A stretch of 26,466 nt of DNA from an uncultured Oscillospiraceae bacterium (lineage in GTDB: Bacteria; Bacillota; Clostridia; Oscillospirales; Oscillospiraceae). This document shows positions 6,735 through 13,221 of this stretch, piece after piece (positions within the stretch are counted from its first letter, which is position 1; each line of letters begins with the position of its first letter). A program made the translations under genes and the position numbers. Below the pieces are notes generated by a model. It was not told the DNA's origin and ran no database searches. It worked only from the letters and a program-made list of their open reading frames with translations. Location of the stretch: NCBI GenBank assembly GCA_900764755.1, contig CAAFPE010000054.1, positions 1 to 26,466 on the forward strand, given 5' to 3'.

Positions 6735-6763
6735 GCGAGGGGCCGGAGCCGAAGCTCCGGCCC
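6735..6763 (-). terminator. Terminator-like hairpin inside the tRNA operon
   Basis: Between tRNA-His and tRNA-Gln a perfect 10-bp GC stem (6763-6754 with 6749-6740, loop of four) is followed on the minus strand by CTCGC and then six T. The gap before the T run makes it a weak terminator. It may instead be a partial terminator or a processing hairpin. Confidence 0.4.
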
Positions 6764-6777
6764 TTCCGCCTATGTTA

Positions 6778-6855
<78 letters not shown>

Positions 6856-6909
6856 ATCTCGGATGACTGTGAAAGGAACCGCTTCAGCGCCCGACTTCTA
6901 AGAGAGAAG

Positions 6910-6986
<77 letters not shown>

Positions 6987-6989
6987 GTA

Positions 6990-7063
6990 TGGAGCGGGTG
7001 ATGGGAATCGAACCCACGCGACCAGCTTGGAAGGCTGGGATTCTACCATTGAACTACACCCGC
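6990..7063 (-). tRNA. tRNA-Gly(TCC)
   Basis: 74 nt with encoded CCA. The acceptor pairs GCGGGTG with CACCCGC. The anticodon stem CCAGC/GCTGG encloses CTTCCAA, giving anticodon TCC for GGA/GGG. It is the first gene of the five-tRNA operon, only 3 nt upstream of tRNA-Arg(TCT). Confidence 0.97.
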
Positions 7064-7097
7064 ATGGACAGCGCGTTCCTCTCACATCAGCCTGGAA

Positions 7098-7127
7098 ATC
7101 ATAACATAGAATACAGAGGTTTGTCAA
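7098..7127 (-). promoter_or_regulatory. Promoter of the Gly-Arg-His-Gln-Lys tRNA operon
   Basis: On the minus strand a perfect TTGACA (7127-7122) is followed after 18 bp by TATGAT (7103-7098). The expected transcript start is about 27 nt before tRNA-Gly. A run of A on the minus strand (about 7132-7138) lies just upstream of the -35, as an UP element would. Confidence 0.88.
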
Positions 7128-7158
7128 TCCCTTTTTTTGATTTTCTGTTCCCGGACAG

Positions 7159-7195
7159 AAAAATTCCCCGGCGGAGCATCCTTGCCCCGCCGGGG
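7159..7195 (-). terminator. Terminator of pyrB
   Basis: On the minus strand CCCCGGCGG (7195-7187) pairs with CCGCCGGGG (7174-7166) and is followed by AATTTTT. A second 8-bp palindrome, TTTTCTGT/ACAGAAAA (7141-7162), overlaps its tail. Confidence 0.85.
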
Positions 7196-7209
7196 ATGGT
7201 CAAAAGGTG

Positions 7210-8271
7210 TCAGCCCAGGGCCGCGTCACAGAAGCCGCAGCAGTCCACGCCGCCGATCTTTTTGACCAGAGGGGGCAGGTAGTGCTCTGTCTGAGTGATG
7301 CAGCGGGGGTTGCGGCAGATGGGACGGACGCCGATCTCCACCGGAGCGGGGTGCTCGTCCCGGGGCTGGAGGGCCAGGTGTTCCAGAAGGGCCATGCGGG
7401 CGAACATCCCGTACCGGGCCTGCTGGAAGTAGACGGCGCGAGGGTCGTCATCCACATCCACTGTGATCTCATCCACCCGGGGCAGGGGGTGCATGACCAG
7501 CATATCCGGGCGGGCCCGCTCCAGCTTGCGGCGGGTGAGGACATAGATGCCCTTGTTGCGCTCATACTCCAGGGGATCAACAAAGCGTTCCTTCTGGATG
7601 CGGGTCATGTACAGCACGTCCAGCTGGGGAATGACTGCCTCCAGGCCGGTGACCTCGGTGAACCACATCTGATGCTCCTGCATAAAGGCGCGCATATAGC
7701 CCGGGACAGCCAGTTCCCGGGGGGAGATCAGAAAGAACTTGATGTCGTTGAACTTGGCCAGAGCCTTGATGAGAGAGTGGACCGTGCGGCCGTTTTTCAG
7801 GTCGCCGCACAGGCCTACGCACAGTCCGTCCACTCCGCCCCGGAGACGGATGATGGTGGTCAGATCCGCCATGGTCTGAGTGGGGTGCATATGGCCGCCG
7901 TCCCCGGCGTTGACCACCGGGACGTTGGAATACAGGGAGGCTGCCTTGGCAGAACCCTCCCAGGGGGTGCGCATGACCACCACATCGGCATAGTTAGAGA
8001 CCATTTTTACCGTATCCTTCATGGACTCCCCCTTGGACACTGAGGAGGAGTTGGGATCCGCAAAGCCAAATACAGAACCCCCCAGGCGCATCATAGCTGT
8101 CTGAAAGGAAAAATTGGTGCGGGTGGATGGCTCATAAAACAGGTTGCAGGAGACCCGGCCCCGGCAGGCGTTGATAAACTGCTCTGGAGCGTCGATGATC
8201 TCGCTGGTTCTGGCGTACAGGCGCTCCCACTCCTCACGGGTCAAATCACCAAAGTCGATCAAATGTCGCAT
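7210..8271 (-). CDS. pyrB: Aspartate carbamoyltransferase with PyrI-like zinc-ribbon tail
   Basis: Forms N-carbamoyl-aspartate from carbamoyl phosphate and aspartate, the second step of pyrimidine synthesis; cytoplasmic. The 353 residues hold the carbamoyl-phosphate loop STRT (49-52), K80 in SVSKGES, R101, H129 in HMHPTQT and the late HPLPR motif, so the catalytic chain looks intact. A plain catalytic chain is about 310 residues. The extra C-terminus carries C319-X4-C324 and C345-X2-C348, the same spacing as the zinc site at the C-terminus of the regulatory chain PyrI, but without PyrI's nucleotide-binding domain. No separate pyrI or other pyr gene lies in the window. The start at 8271 is preceded by AAGGAAAGGAAGG. 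A promoter lies at 8311-8339 and no attenuator-like leader is visible. Confidence 0.95.
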   Translation of the reverse strand: MRHLIDFGDLTREEWERLYARTSEIIDAPEQFINACRGRVSCNLFYEPSTRTNFSFQTAMMRLGGSVFGFADPNSSSVSKGESMKDTVKMVSNYADVVVMRTPWEGSAKAASLYSNVPVVNAGDGGHMHPTQTMADLTTIIRLRGGVDGLCVGLCGDLKNGRTVHSLIKALAKFNDIKFFLISPRELAVPGYMRAFMQEHQMWFTEVTGLEAVIPQLDVLYMTRIQKERFVDPLEYERNKGIYVLTRRKLERARPDMLVMHPLPRVDEITVDVDDDPRAVYFQQARYGMFARMALLEHLALQPRDEHPAPVEIGVRPICRNPRCITQTEHYLPPLVKKIGGVDCCGFCDAALG

Positions 8272-8310
8272 TGCGGCCCTTCCTTTCCTTGCTTCATTCC
8301 AATTCGAGTT

Positions 8311-8339
8311 ATTCTATCACAAAGGGCATGGGCCTTCAA
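8311..8339 (-). promoter_or_regulatory. Promoter of pyrB
   Basis: On the minus strand TTGAAG (8339-8334) and TAGAAT (8316-8311) are 17 bp apart. The start point would be about 30 nt before the ATG, leaving no room for a PyrR-type attenuator. Confidence 0.75.
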
Positions 8340-8418
8340 CTACAAAAGCGGTTTTTCCCGGCAGGCAGCGCATGATTTTTCCGTAAGGAAGAACCATCAG
8401 TCTGTGCGAAATAGACAG

Positions 8419-8577
8419 GTGCGGAGGTGGACGGATCTGGAGTGGCTTTGGTCTTTTATCTGGTACAGCTTTCTGGGTTTTCTGCTGGAGGCGGGCTATG
8501 CCTGGTGGACTGGGGGACCGGGTCTGCCTGCAATGGTACCGGAGACGGTAAAGGTGTCTCTTTTCAGTCAGGGATGA
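8419..8577 (+). pseudogene. Fragment resembling the N-terminus of a PF06541 (putative ABC-transporter type IV) membrane protein
   Basis: The plus-strand frame reads LEWLWSFIWYSFLGFLLEAGY. This looks like the first membrane helix of the PF06541/DUF1113 membrane proteins, in which a YSFLGWxLE motif is typical. The similarity ends after about 35 codons and the frame stops at 8577 after unrelated residues. No convincing start codon with an RBS is present; a GTG at 8419 is the nearest. I read it as a decayed gene remnant between the convergent pyrB and kinase transcription units. It could also be chance hydrophobic sequence. Confidence 0.4.
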
Positions 8578-8580
8578 CAC

Positions 8581-8601
8581 AAAAAGAGGCAGATATTCTG
8601 C
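8581..8601 (-). terminator. Possible weak terminator of the ABC-kinase operon
   Basis: On the minus strand GCAGA, loop ATA and TCTGC are followed by CTCTTTTT, 22 nt beyond the kinase stop. The stem has only 5 bp, so efficiency is doubtful. Confidence 0.35.
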
Positions 8602-8623
8602 AATTTTCAGATGGGCGAACGGC

Positions 8624-9556
8624 TCAAAGCACGTCCTTCGGTCCCACCCTCACAGGCTGCGCCAGCGTTTTCCACCGGACACCAACGGTGAAGGTCCCAT
8701 TTTCCAGCTCAGCAAAGGCGGTGTGTCCCATCCGCTGGGCCAGGGCCTTGACGATGGCCAGCCCCAGTCCGGTGTTCTGCCCGGTACGCATCTGGTCTGC
8801 GGTGTAGAAGCGCTCAAAGATCCGGGACAGGTCCTCAGGGGACAGGTCCGGAGCGTCGTTGGAGAAGGCGGTGACCAGCTGCCCCTCGTTGGCGTAAAGC
8901 CGGATGCTCAGGGCGGCGCTGCCGTGCTTCAGGGCGTTGCCGATGAGGTTGGTGAGGATACGGGTGACCGCTCCGGGATCGGCCAGCACAGGGGGCAGGC
9001 GGTTGTCCAGTTCCACTGTGACCTGGAAGCCGGCCCGCTCAAAGTCCTCATAGAAACCGGCAAGAAGGGGCTCCAGTGCCCGGCGCAGATCCACCGGCTG
9101 GAGGTCAAGGGGATACTCACCCCCCTCGATGCGGGAGAGGTCATAGAAGGCGGTGATCAGGTCCTGGAGTACCCGGGCCCGGTCGGACACGATCTCCAGA
9201 TAATGCCGCCGTTGCTGGGGGGTGAGCTGCTCCGATTCCAGCAGCTGGAGATAGCCCAGAATGGAGGTGAGGGGGGTGCGCAGGTCGTGGGAGACGTTGG
9301 CGATCTGCCGGCGGAGGCTCTCCTCCTGCTCATGCAGCGCTCGGGTCTCCTGCTCCCGGTCCTCCAGCAGGCCGTTGATCTGGGCCAGCAGGTCCTCCAC
9401 CTGGCGGTCCGGGGAGGCCAGTCGGAGGCGCTTGCCGGGCTGGGTGCGGGCCTCGCGGAGCTCCCGGGCCGCCCGGTCCAGGGCGGACCCACGGCGGAGC
9501 CAGAGAAGAAGGACGAGCAGCAGTGCCGGGATGGAGAACAGCAGCAGGATCGTCAT
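8624..9556 (-). CDS. Sensor histidine kinase of the lantibiotic-immunity operon
   Basis: A 310-residue membrane kinase. One strong N-terminal hydrophobic helix (about 3-19) is followed by a coiled linker (about 50-85). The HisKA domain has phospho-acceptor H90 in NVSHDLRTP. HATPase motifs follow: N box NLIGNALKHG (N207), a phosphate-lid region around DLSRIFERFY and G box NTGLGLAIVK (262-270). There is almost no extracytoplasmic sensor, so it probably senses through the membrane or through the adjacent transporter, as in peptide-antibiotic sensing kinases. It is the last gene of an ATPase-permease-permease-kinase operon, 27 nt after the second permease, with AGGAGG before its ATG. No response regulator gene adjoins it. 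The orphan OmpR-type regulator at 24207-24896 is a candidate partner. The function assignment is strong; the signal is unknown. Confidence 0.93.
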   Translation of the reverse strand: MTILLLFSIPALLLVLLLWLRRGSALDRAARELREARTQPGKRLRLASPDRQVEDLLAQINGLLEDREQETRALHEQEESLRRQIANVSHDLRTPLTSILGYLQLLESEQLTPQQRRHYLEIVSDRARVLQDLITAFYDLSRIEGGEYPLDLQPVDLRRALEPLLAGFYEDFERAGFQVTVELDNRLPPVLADPGAVTRILTNLIGNALKHGSAALSIRLYANEGQLVTAFSNDAPDLSPEDLSRIFERFYTADQMRTGQNTGLGLAIVKALAQRMGHTAFAELENGTFTVGVRWKTLAQPVRVGPKDVL

Positions 9557-9583
9557 AGACAGGACCTCCTGAGAAAATAGGGG

Positions 9584-10378
9584 TTACCGCAGTTCTCTGC
9601 GGTCCAGAGCGGCCAGGGCCAGCAGGGTGGTGACCGCCAGCCAGCCCAGTCCCACCAGCCAGCACTGGAGCAGAGAGGGCGGAAAGGAGACGAACAGGGT
9701 GGGATCCATGGAGATCCCAGGCTCCGGGGACGGGCCTGCCGACAGGAGCAGGCTTCCGTTCCAGAAGGGGGCGGTGGGGTGGGTCACATAGAGGAAGCGG
9801 AAGAGGGGGGAGAGGCTGAGGCCGGCGGCATAGGCGGCGGCACAGAACGGGTAGCCCACAAAATAGTAGAGAAGCACCAAGACCACGGAGACCGCATCCG
9901 ACCGGGTGACGAACCGGCAGCAGAGGAACAAACCGGCGGAGGCCATCCACAGGGGGAGGGCAGTCATCGTAAGGATGAGGTACTGCGCCAGGGCCGGGAG
10001 CAGATCAGGGCTGGGCAGGAAAATCAGGGTGAGCAGGACGGCCCACAGGGACAGAAGGGCCACCAGGCCCACGCCCAGCAGGCAGGCTGCGGCCAGGCGG
10101 GAGAGATAGATCTGCCGGCGGGGCACCCCGAACACAGCCTCATGCTTCAGGATGTCCAGCTTGTTGATGGCAGCAGCGCACCAGACGGCAAAAAACATCC
10201 CGCTGACGGACAGAGTGCTGATGGAATGAAGGAGAGTGGCCGCATTCCCGGCCTGGGGAGGCAGGGCGCAGGAGGCAGTCATGACGGCCACGCCCAGAAG
10301 GAGGATCAGAGCCATCCCCAGAACGGAGTGGGGGCGGCAGCGCAGGCGGTAGAACTCCGCGCGGATGAGATTGCCCAT
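9584..10378 (-). CDS. Lantibiotic-immunity-type ABC transporter permease 2
   Basis: A 264-residue integral membrane protein with about six predicted helices, beginning MGNLIRAEFYRLRCRPHSV. The layout is that of small ABC-2 permeases of the EpiE/MutE/SpaE-G or CprB-C kind. It shares a mid-protein motif with the preceding permease (LKHEAVFGVPRRQIYLSR here, LKNEVSFGIPRARIYLSR there) and the same RRELx C-terminus, so the two look like tandem duplicates forming a heterodimeric channel. It lies 95 nt after permease 1, the only sizeable gap in the operon. The RBS is AAAGGGGGG upstream of ATG 10378. Expected role: expelling membrane-active peptides together with the ATPase. The substrate is inferred from family and context only. 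Confidence 0.85.
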   Translation of the reverse strand: MGNLIRAEFYRLRCRPHSVLGMALILLLGVAVMTASCALPPQAGNAATLLHSISTLSVSGMFFAVWCAAAINKLDILKHEAVFGVPRRQIYLSRLAAACLLGVGLVALLSLWAVLLTLIFLPSPDLLPALAQYLILTMTALPLWMASAGLFLCCRFVTRSDAVSVVLVLLYYFVGYPFCAAAYAAGLSLSPLFRFLYVTHPTAPFWNGSLLLSAGPSPEPGISMDPTLFVSFPPSLLQCWLVGLGWLAVTTLLALAALDRRELR

Positions 10379-10473
10379 GGGTCAGCCCCCCTTTCCCGGC
10401 TGAGGCGGAGAGACGGACAGGGCCCCTTCGGGTGTCGGATGAAACAGTGTCTGCATCAAGTCTGCACCCTCCT

Positions 10474-11253
10474 TTACGGGAGCTCCCGGCGGGAGAAGCA
10501 GAACAGTCCCAGCGCGGTGGCGGCTGCGGTCCATCCCAGCCCCACCAGCCAACACCGGCCCATGAGGGCCCAGTCCAGGATCTGGACGTTCAGAAGCAGG
10601 TCAAGCTGGTAGCTCAGGGTGAGGTGGTGGAGCAGCTGAAAGACTGGGCTGATGTGCTGTCCCAGGGTCTCCAGCAGGGCGGGCAGGGTGAGGATCAGAA
10701 CAACATAGCAGATGGCGGCCGCGTTGGCGCTGGCAATGAGGAAGTAGATGGCCATGACCAGGGACAGGCCGCCGGCCCAGATGGGGAGGGCGGCCAGGGA
10801 CAGATAGCCCAGCAGAAGGAAGCTGCCGCCGGTGGTGAGGTCGGAGGGACCCTGGTCCAGCCCCAGGAGGAGCAGGGAGGACAGGGTGTAGACGGCCACC
10901 AGGACTGCATACAGCAGGAGCATGACCAGGAATACGGCGGCCCAGCGGGACAGGTAGATCCTGGCCCGGGGGATGCCGAAGGAGACCTCATTTTTCAGGG
11001 TGTGGTACTTGTACTGCTCAGAAAAGACCAGGTCGCCGCCCACCGCCACCAGCCAAAGCCCCATAATCATGCCCAGGGGGGACAGGCTCAGGGCGAAGGG
11101 CAGGCCAATGGGGGTGATCCCTGGCGCCTGAGTCTTGATGAGATACAGGCAGTATACGGCCCCCACAGTAAGCAGGGAGCAGGTGAGGAACAGAATGGGG
11201 AAATAGGGGCGGCGGACTGCCTTGTACCACTCCGCCCGGATGGAACGCAGCAT
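10474..11253 (-). CDS. Lantibiotic-immunity-type ABC transporter permease 1
   Basis: A 259-residue membrane protein with about six helices, starting MLRSIRAEWYKAVRRPYF and ending FSRRELP. It is a paralogue of the next gene and of the small ABC-2 permeases of lantibiotic self-protection systems. Its ATG shares one base with the TGA of the ATPase gene (base 11253), so translation of the two is coupled. GGAAAGGAGGG lies upstream within the ATPase reading frame. Together with the ATPase and permease 2 it should form one exporter. Confidence 0.87.
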   Translation of the reverse strand: MLRSIRAEWYKAVRRPYFPILFLTCSLLTVGAVYCLYLIKTQAPGITPIGLPFALSLSPLGMIMGLWLVAVGGDLVFSEQYKYHTLKNEVSFGIPRARIYLSRWAAVFLVMLLLYAVLVAVYTLSSLLLLGLDQGPSDLTTGGSFLLLGYLSLAALPIWAGGLSLVMAIYFLIASANAAAICYVVLILTLPALLETLGQHISPVFQLLHHLTLSYQLDLLLNVQILDWALMGRCWLVGLGWTAAATALGLFCFSRRELP

Positions 11254-12188
11254 CAGGCTCCCTCCTTTCCGGCAGAGTGGCCGTCGATGAGGGAGAGGAA
11301 GTAGTCCTCCAGGTTGCTGTCTTTCTGCTGGGCGGAGATCAGCCCCACTCCCTCTTCCATCAGGACCCGGTTGACCGTCTGGGGCTGGTCCAGGAAGGCA
11401 TACAGACGCAGACGCTCCTGGGGAAGGACTTCAAAATCCCGGGTGCCCAGCTGCTCCTCTAGGACACGGGCAGCCCGGGCGGCGTCATCCACTCTCAACT
11501 CCAGACAGTCCCGGCACCGCTCACGCAGGTCGGCGGCGGAGATGGTCTCCAGCATCCGTCCCTGGTCGATGAAGGCGTAGTGGGTGGCCAGGGCAGACAG
11601 TTCAGACAGGATGTGGCTGGAGATGAGGATGGTGGTCTGCCGCTCCCGGTTCAGCCGGAGCAGCAGCTCACGGAACTCCACAATGCCCTCCGGGTCCAGG
11701 CCGTTGATGGGCTCGTCCAGCAGGAGGAACTCCGGCTGGTTCATCAGGGCGAGGGCCAGCCCCAGCCGCTGCTTCATACCCAGGGAAAAGGTCTTGAATT
11801 TTTTCTTCCCGGCCCCGGTGAGGCGGACCAGTTCCAGGGCCTTGTCCACACAGCTCCGGCCGGGGATGCCCCGCTGGATGCGGTAGTACTCCAGATTCTG
11901 TTGGGCGGTGAGATAGGGATAGAAGGCGGGGGTCTCTACCATGACGCCGGTGCGGCTCCGTGCCCGGTCCAGGGCGGCGGGGGAGGAGGCGTCAAAGAGG
12001 GTCAGTTCTCCGGAGGTGGGCCGGGATTGGCCGGAGATCAGCCGGATCAGAGTGGTCTTGCCCGCGCCGTTTCGGCCCACCAGGCCGAGGATCTGCCCCT
12101 TTTCCACCGACAGGCTGGCCCGGTCCAGGGCCAGGGTATGGCCATACCGGCGAGTCAGCTCCCGGGTCCTCAGGATCAGTTCAGACAT
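11253..12188 (-). CDS. ABC transporter ATP-binding protein, lantibiotic-immunity type (BcrA/CprA-like)
   Basis: A 311-residue nucleotide-binding subunit. Motifs are Walker A GRNGAGKT (38-45), a signature reading FSLGMKQR (134-141) in place of LSGGQ, as is usual for the BcrA/SpaF group, and Walker B LLLDEP (155-160) followed by INGLDPEG. A C-terminal extension of about 80 residues is typical of the subfamily. Start 12188 is chosen because MSELILRTREL begins the fold and AGGTGA lies 8 nt upstream; the longer in-frame reading to 12284 would cover the promoter region. It is the first gene of the four-gene operon. Three TCT direct repeats at 11-bp spacing upstream suggest control by an OmpR-family regulator of the NisR/SpaR kind. 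Confidence 0.92.
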   Translation of the reverse strand: MSELILRTRELTRRYGHTLALDRASLSVEKGQILGLVGRNGAGKTTLIRLISGQSRPTSGELTLFDASSPAALDRARSRTGVMVETPAFYPYLTAQQNLEYYRIQRGIPGRSCVDKALELVRLTGAGKKKFKTFSLGMKQRLGLALALMNQPEFLLLDEPINGLDPEGIVEFRELLLRLNRERQTTILISSHILSELSALATHYAFIDQGRMLETISAADLRERCRDCLELRVDDAARAARVLEEQLGTRDFEVLPQERLRLYAFLDQPQTVNRVLMEEGVGLISAQQKDSNLEDYFLSLIDGHSAGKEGA

Positions 12189-12221
12189 AGCGTTCACCTT
12201 TCTTTTTTGAGGGTTGCCCAT

Positions 12222-12252
12222 AGGATAGCGGAGAAAGGTTGATTCCCCACAA
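12222..12252 (-). promoter_or_regulatory. Weak promoter of the ABC-kinase operon
   Basis: On the minus strand TTGTGG (12252-12247) and TATCCT (12227-12222) are separated by a long 19-bp spacer. Both boxes are poor, as expected for a promoter that needs an activator. The third TCT repeat touches the -35. Confidence 0.45.
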
Positions 12253-12277
12253 AGAAAAAGTGAAGAATTTCTAAAGA
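12253..12277 (-). promoter_or_regulatory. TCT-N8-TCT-N8-TCT operator (nis-box-like)
   Basis: On the minus strand TCTT occurs three times with exact 11-bp spacing (12277-12274, 12266-12263, 12255-12252). A TCT-N8-TCT direct repeat is the site described for NisR-type lantibiotic regulators. Its position directly upstream of the weak promoter fits an activator site. Confidence 0.6.
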
Positions 12278-12286
12278 TTTTCAAAT

Positions 12287-13120
12287 CTACCCCTCGGTCC
12301 GCTCATAGACATGGATGTCAAAACCGATCTCCGTGTCCAGATCCGTCAGGGCCTCCAGCCGGGCCACCCCCGCCCGGGGCGTTTTCCAGGCGTAAGGTGT
12401 CATGCCGAAGAGGGCCATGATGTCCTCTCCCTGGTCCAGGTGGACGGAGTACCGCAGGGGGACGGCCTCAAGCCAGCGGAAGCCGGGGTAGTCCTCACGC
12501 TTTACCCCGTTCTCATAGGGGCGGTCGTACAGTACCTGCTTCATCTCCCACAGGTGGCGGGGGGAGGGGACCACATAGAGAAAGCGCCCACCGGGTCGGA
12601 GGACCCGGGCAAATTCCTCGGGGCACAGAGGGGAGAACACATTGGTCAGCAGGTCCACAGAGTGCGGGGCCAGGGGGAGCCGGTATACAGAGGCCACGGC
12701 GAACTCTCCCTCCTTCAGCCGCCGGGCCGCCCGGCGCAGGGCGAATTTGGAGATGTCCACCCCGGCTGCGGAGGGGGTGCGCCCCTCCCGGGCCAGGGCC
12801 TGAAAGAGGGCGGCGGTGTAATAGCCCTCGCCGCAGCCACTGTCCAGAAGGGCGGGGGCGGGGCGGTCCCCGGCGGAGCAGAGGGCCAGCTTGCACAGGG
12901 CGTCCCGGAGAGGGGCATAGCAGCCCCGGTCCAGGAAGGCGGAGCGGGCGGCTACCATGGCCTTATCATCTCCGGGATTCTGGGAGTGCTTCCGGTTGGC
13001 TGGGAGCAGATGGACATAGCCGGCGGCGGCCAGGTCAAAGCTATGGCCGCCGGGACAGGTATAGGTATGGTCCCCCCGCGTCAGGGGTGCGGCGCACAGG
13101 GGACAGCAGAACAGACTCAT
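12287..13120 (-). CDS. rlmA: 23S rRNA (guanine-N1)-methyltransferase, RlmA family
   Basis: Predicted to methylate N1 of a guanine in 23S rRNA helix 35 (G745 or G748 type, as RlmA-I or RlmA-II/TlrB); cytoplasmic. The 277 residues open with a zinc finger (C6, C9, C22, H26 in CPLC..TCPGGH), then HLLPANRKHSQNPGDD, a family signature. The SAM-binding motif is LLDSGCGEGYY (91-101), and the rest is a Rossmann-fold methyltransferase domain. Family members of the TlrB kind give tylosin/mycinamycin resistance, but sequence alone does not separate housekeeping from resistance. ATG 13120 is preferred, with GAGGTGA 7 nt upstream; an adjacent GTG at 13123 is also in frame. It has its own promoter and probably reads into the ABC operon, since no terminator is visible between them. 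Confidence 0.9.
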   Translation of the reverse strand: MSLFCCPLCAAPLTRGDHTYTCPGGHSFDLAAAGYVHLLPANRKHSQNPGDDKAMVAARSAFLDRGCYAPLRDALCKLALCSAGDRPAPALLDSGCGEGYYTAALFQALAREGRTPSAAGVDISKFALRRAARRLKEGEFAVASVYRLPLAPHSVDLLTNVFSPLCPEEFARVLRPGGRFLYVVPSPRHLWEMKQVLYDRPYENGVKREDYPGFRWLEAVPLRYSVHLDQGEDIMALFGMTPYAWKTPRAGVARLEALTDLDTEIGFDIHVYERTEG

Positions 13121-13141
13121 CACAGGTTCACCTCAAAAGCT

Positions 13142-13170
13142 ATTATGACAAATACTTGAGAAAATAGCAA
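13142..13170 (-). promoter_or_regulatory. Promoter of rlmA
   Basis: On the minus strand TTGCTA (13170-13165) and CATAAT (13147-13142) are separated by 17 bp. The -35 box overlaps the 3' arm of the preceding terminator. Confidence 0.7.
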
Positions 13171-13201
13171 GCAGAGCACGGCGTTTGCCGTGCTCTGCTT
13201 G
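13160..13201 (-). terminator. Terminator of the MacAB-SLH operon
   Basis: A perfect 15-bp stem (13201-13187 with 13182-13168, four-base loop) is followed on the minus strand by CTATTTTC. It lies 20 nt after the SLH gene stop. Confidence 0.85.
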
Positions 13202-13221
13202 GATCTTGGATCTGGGTGGAT

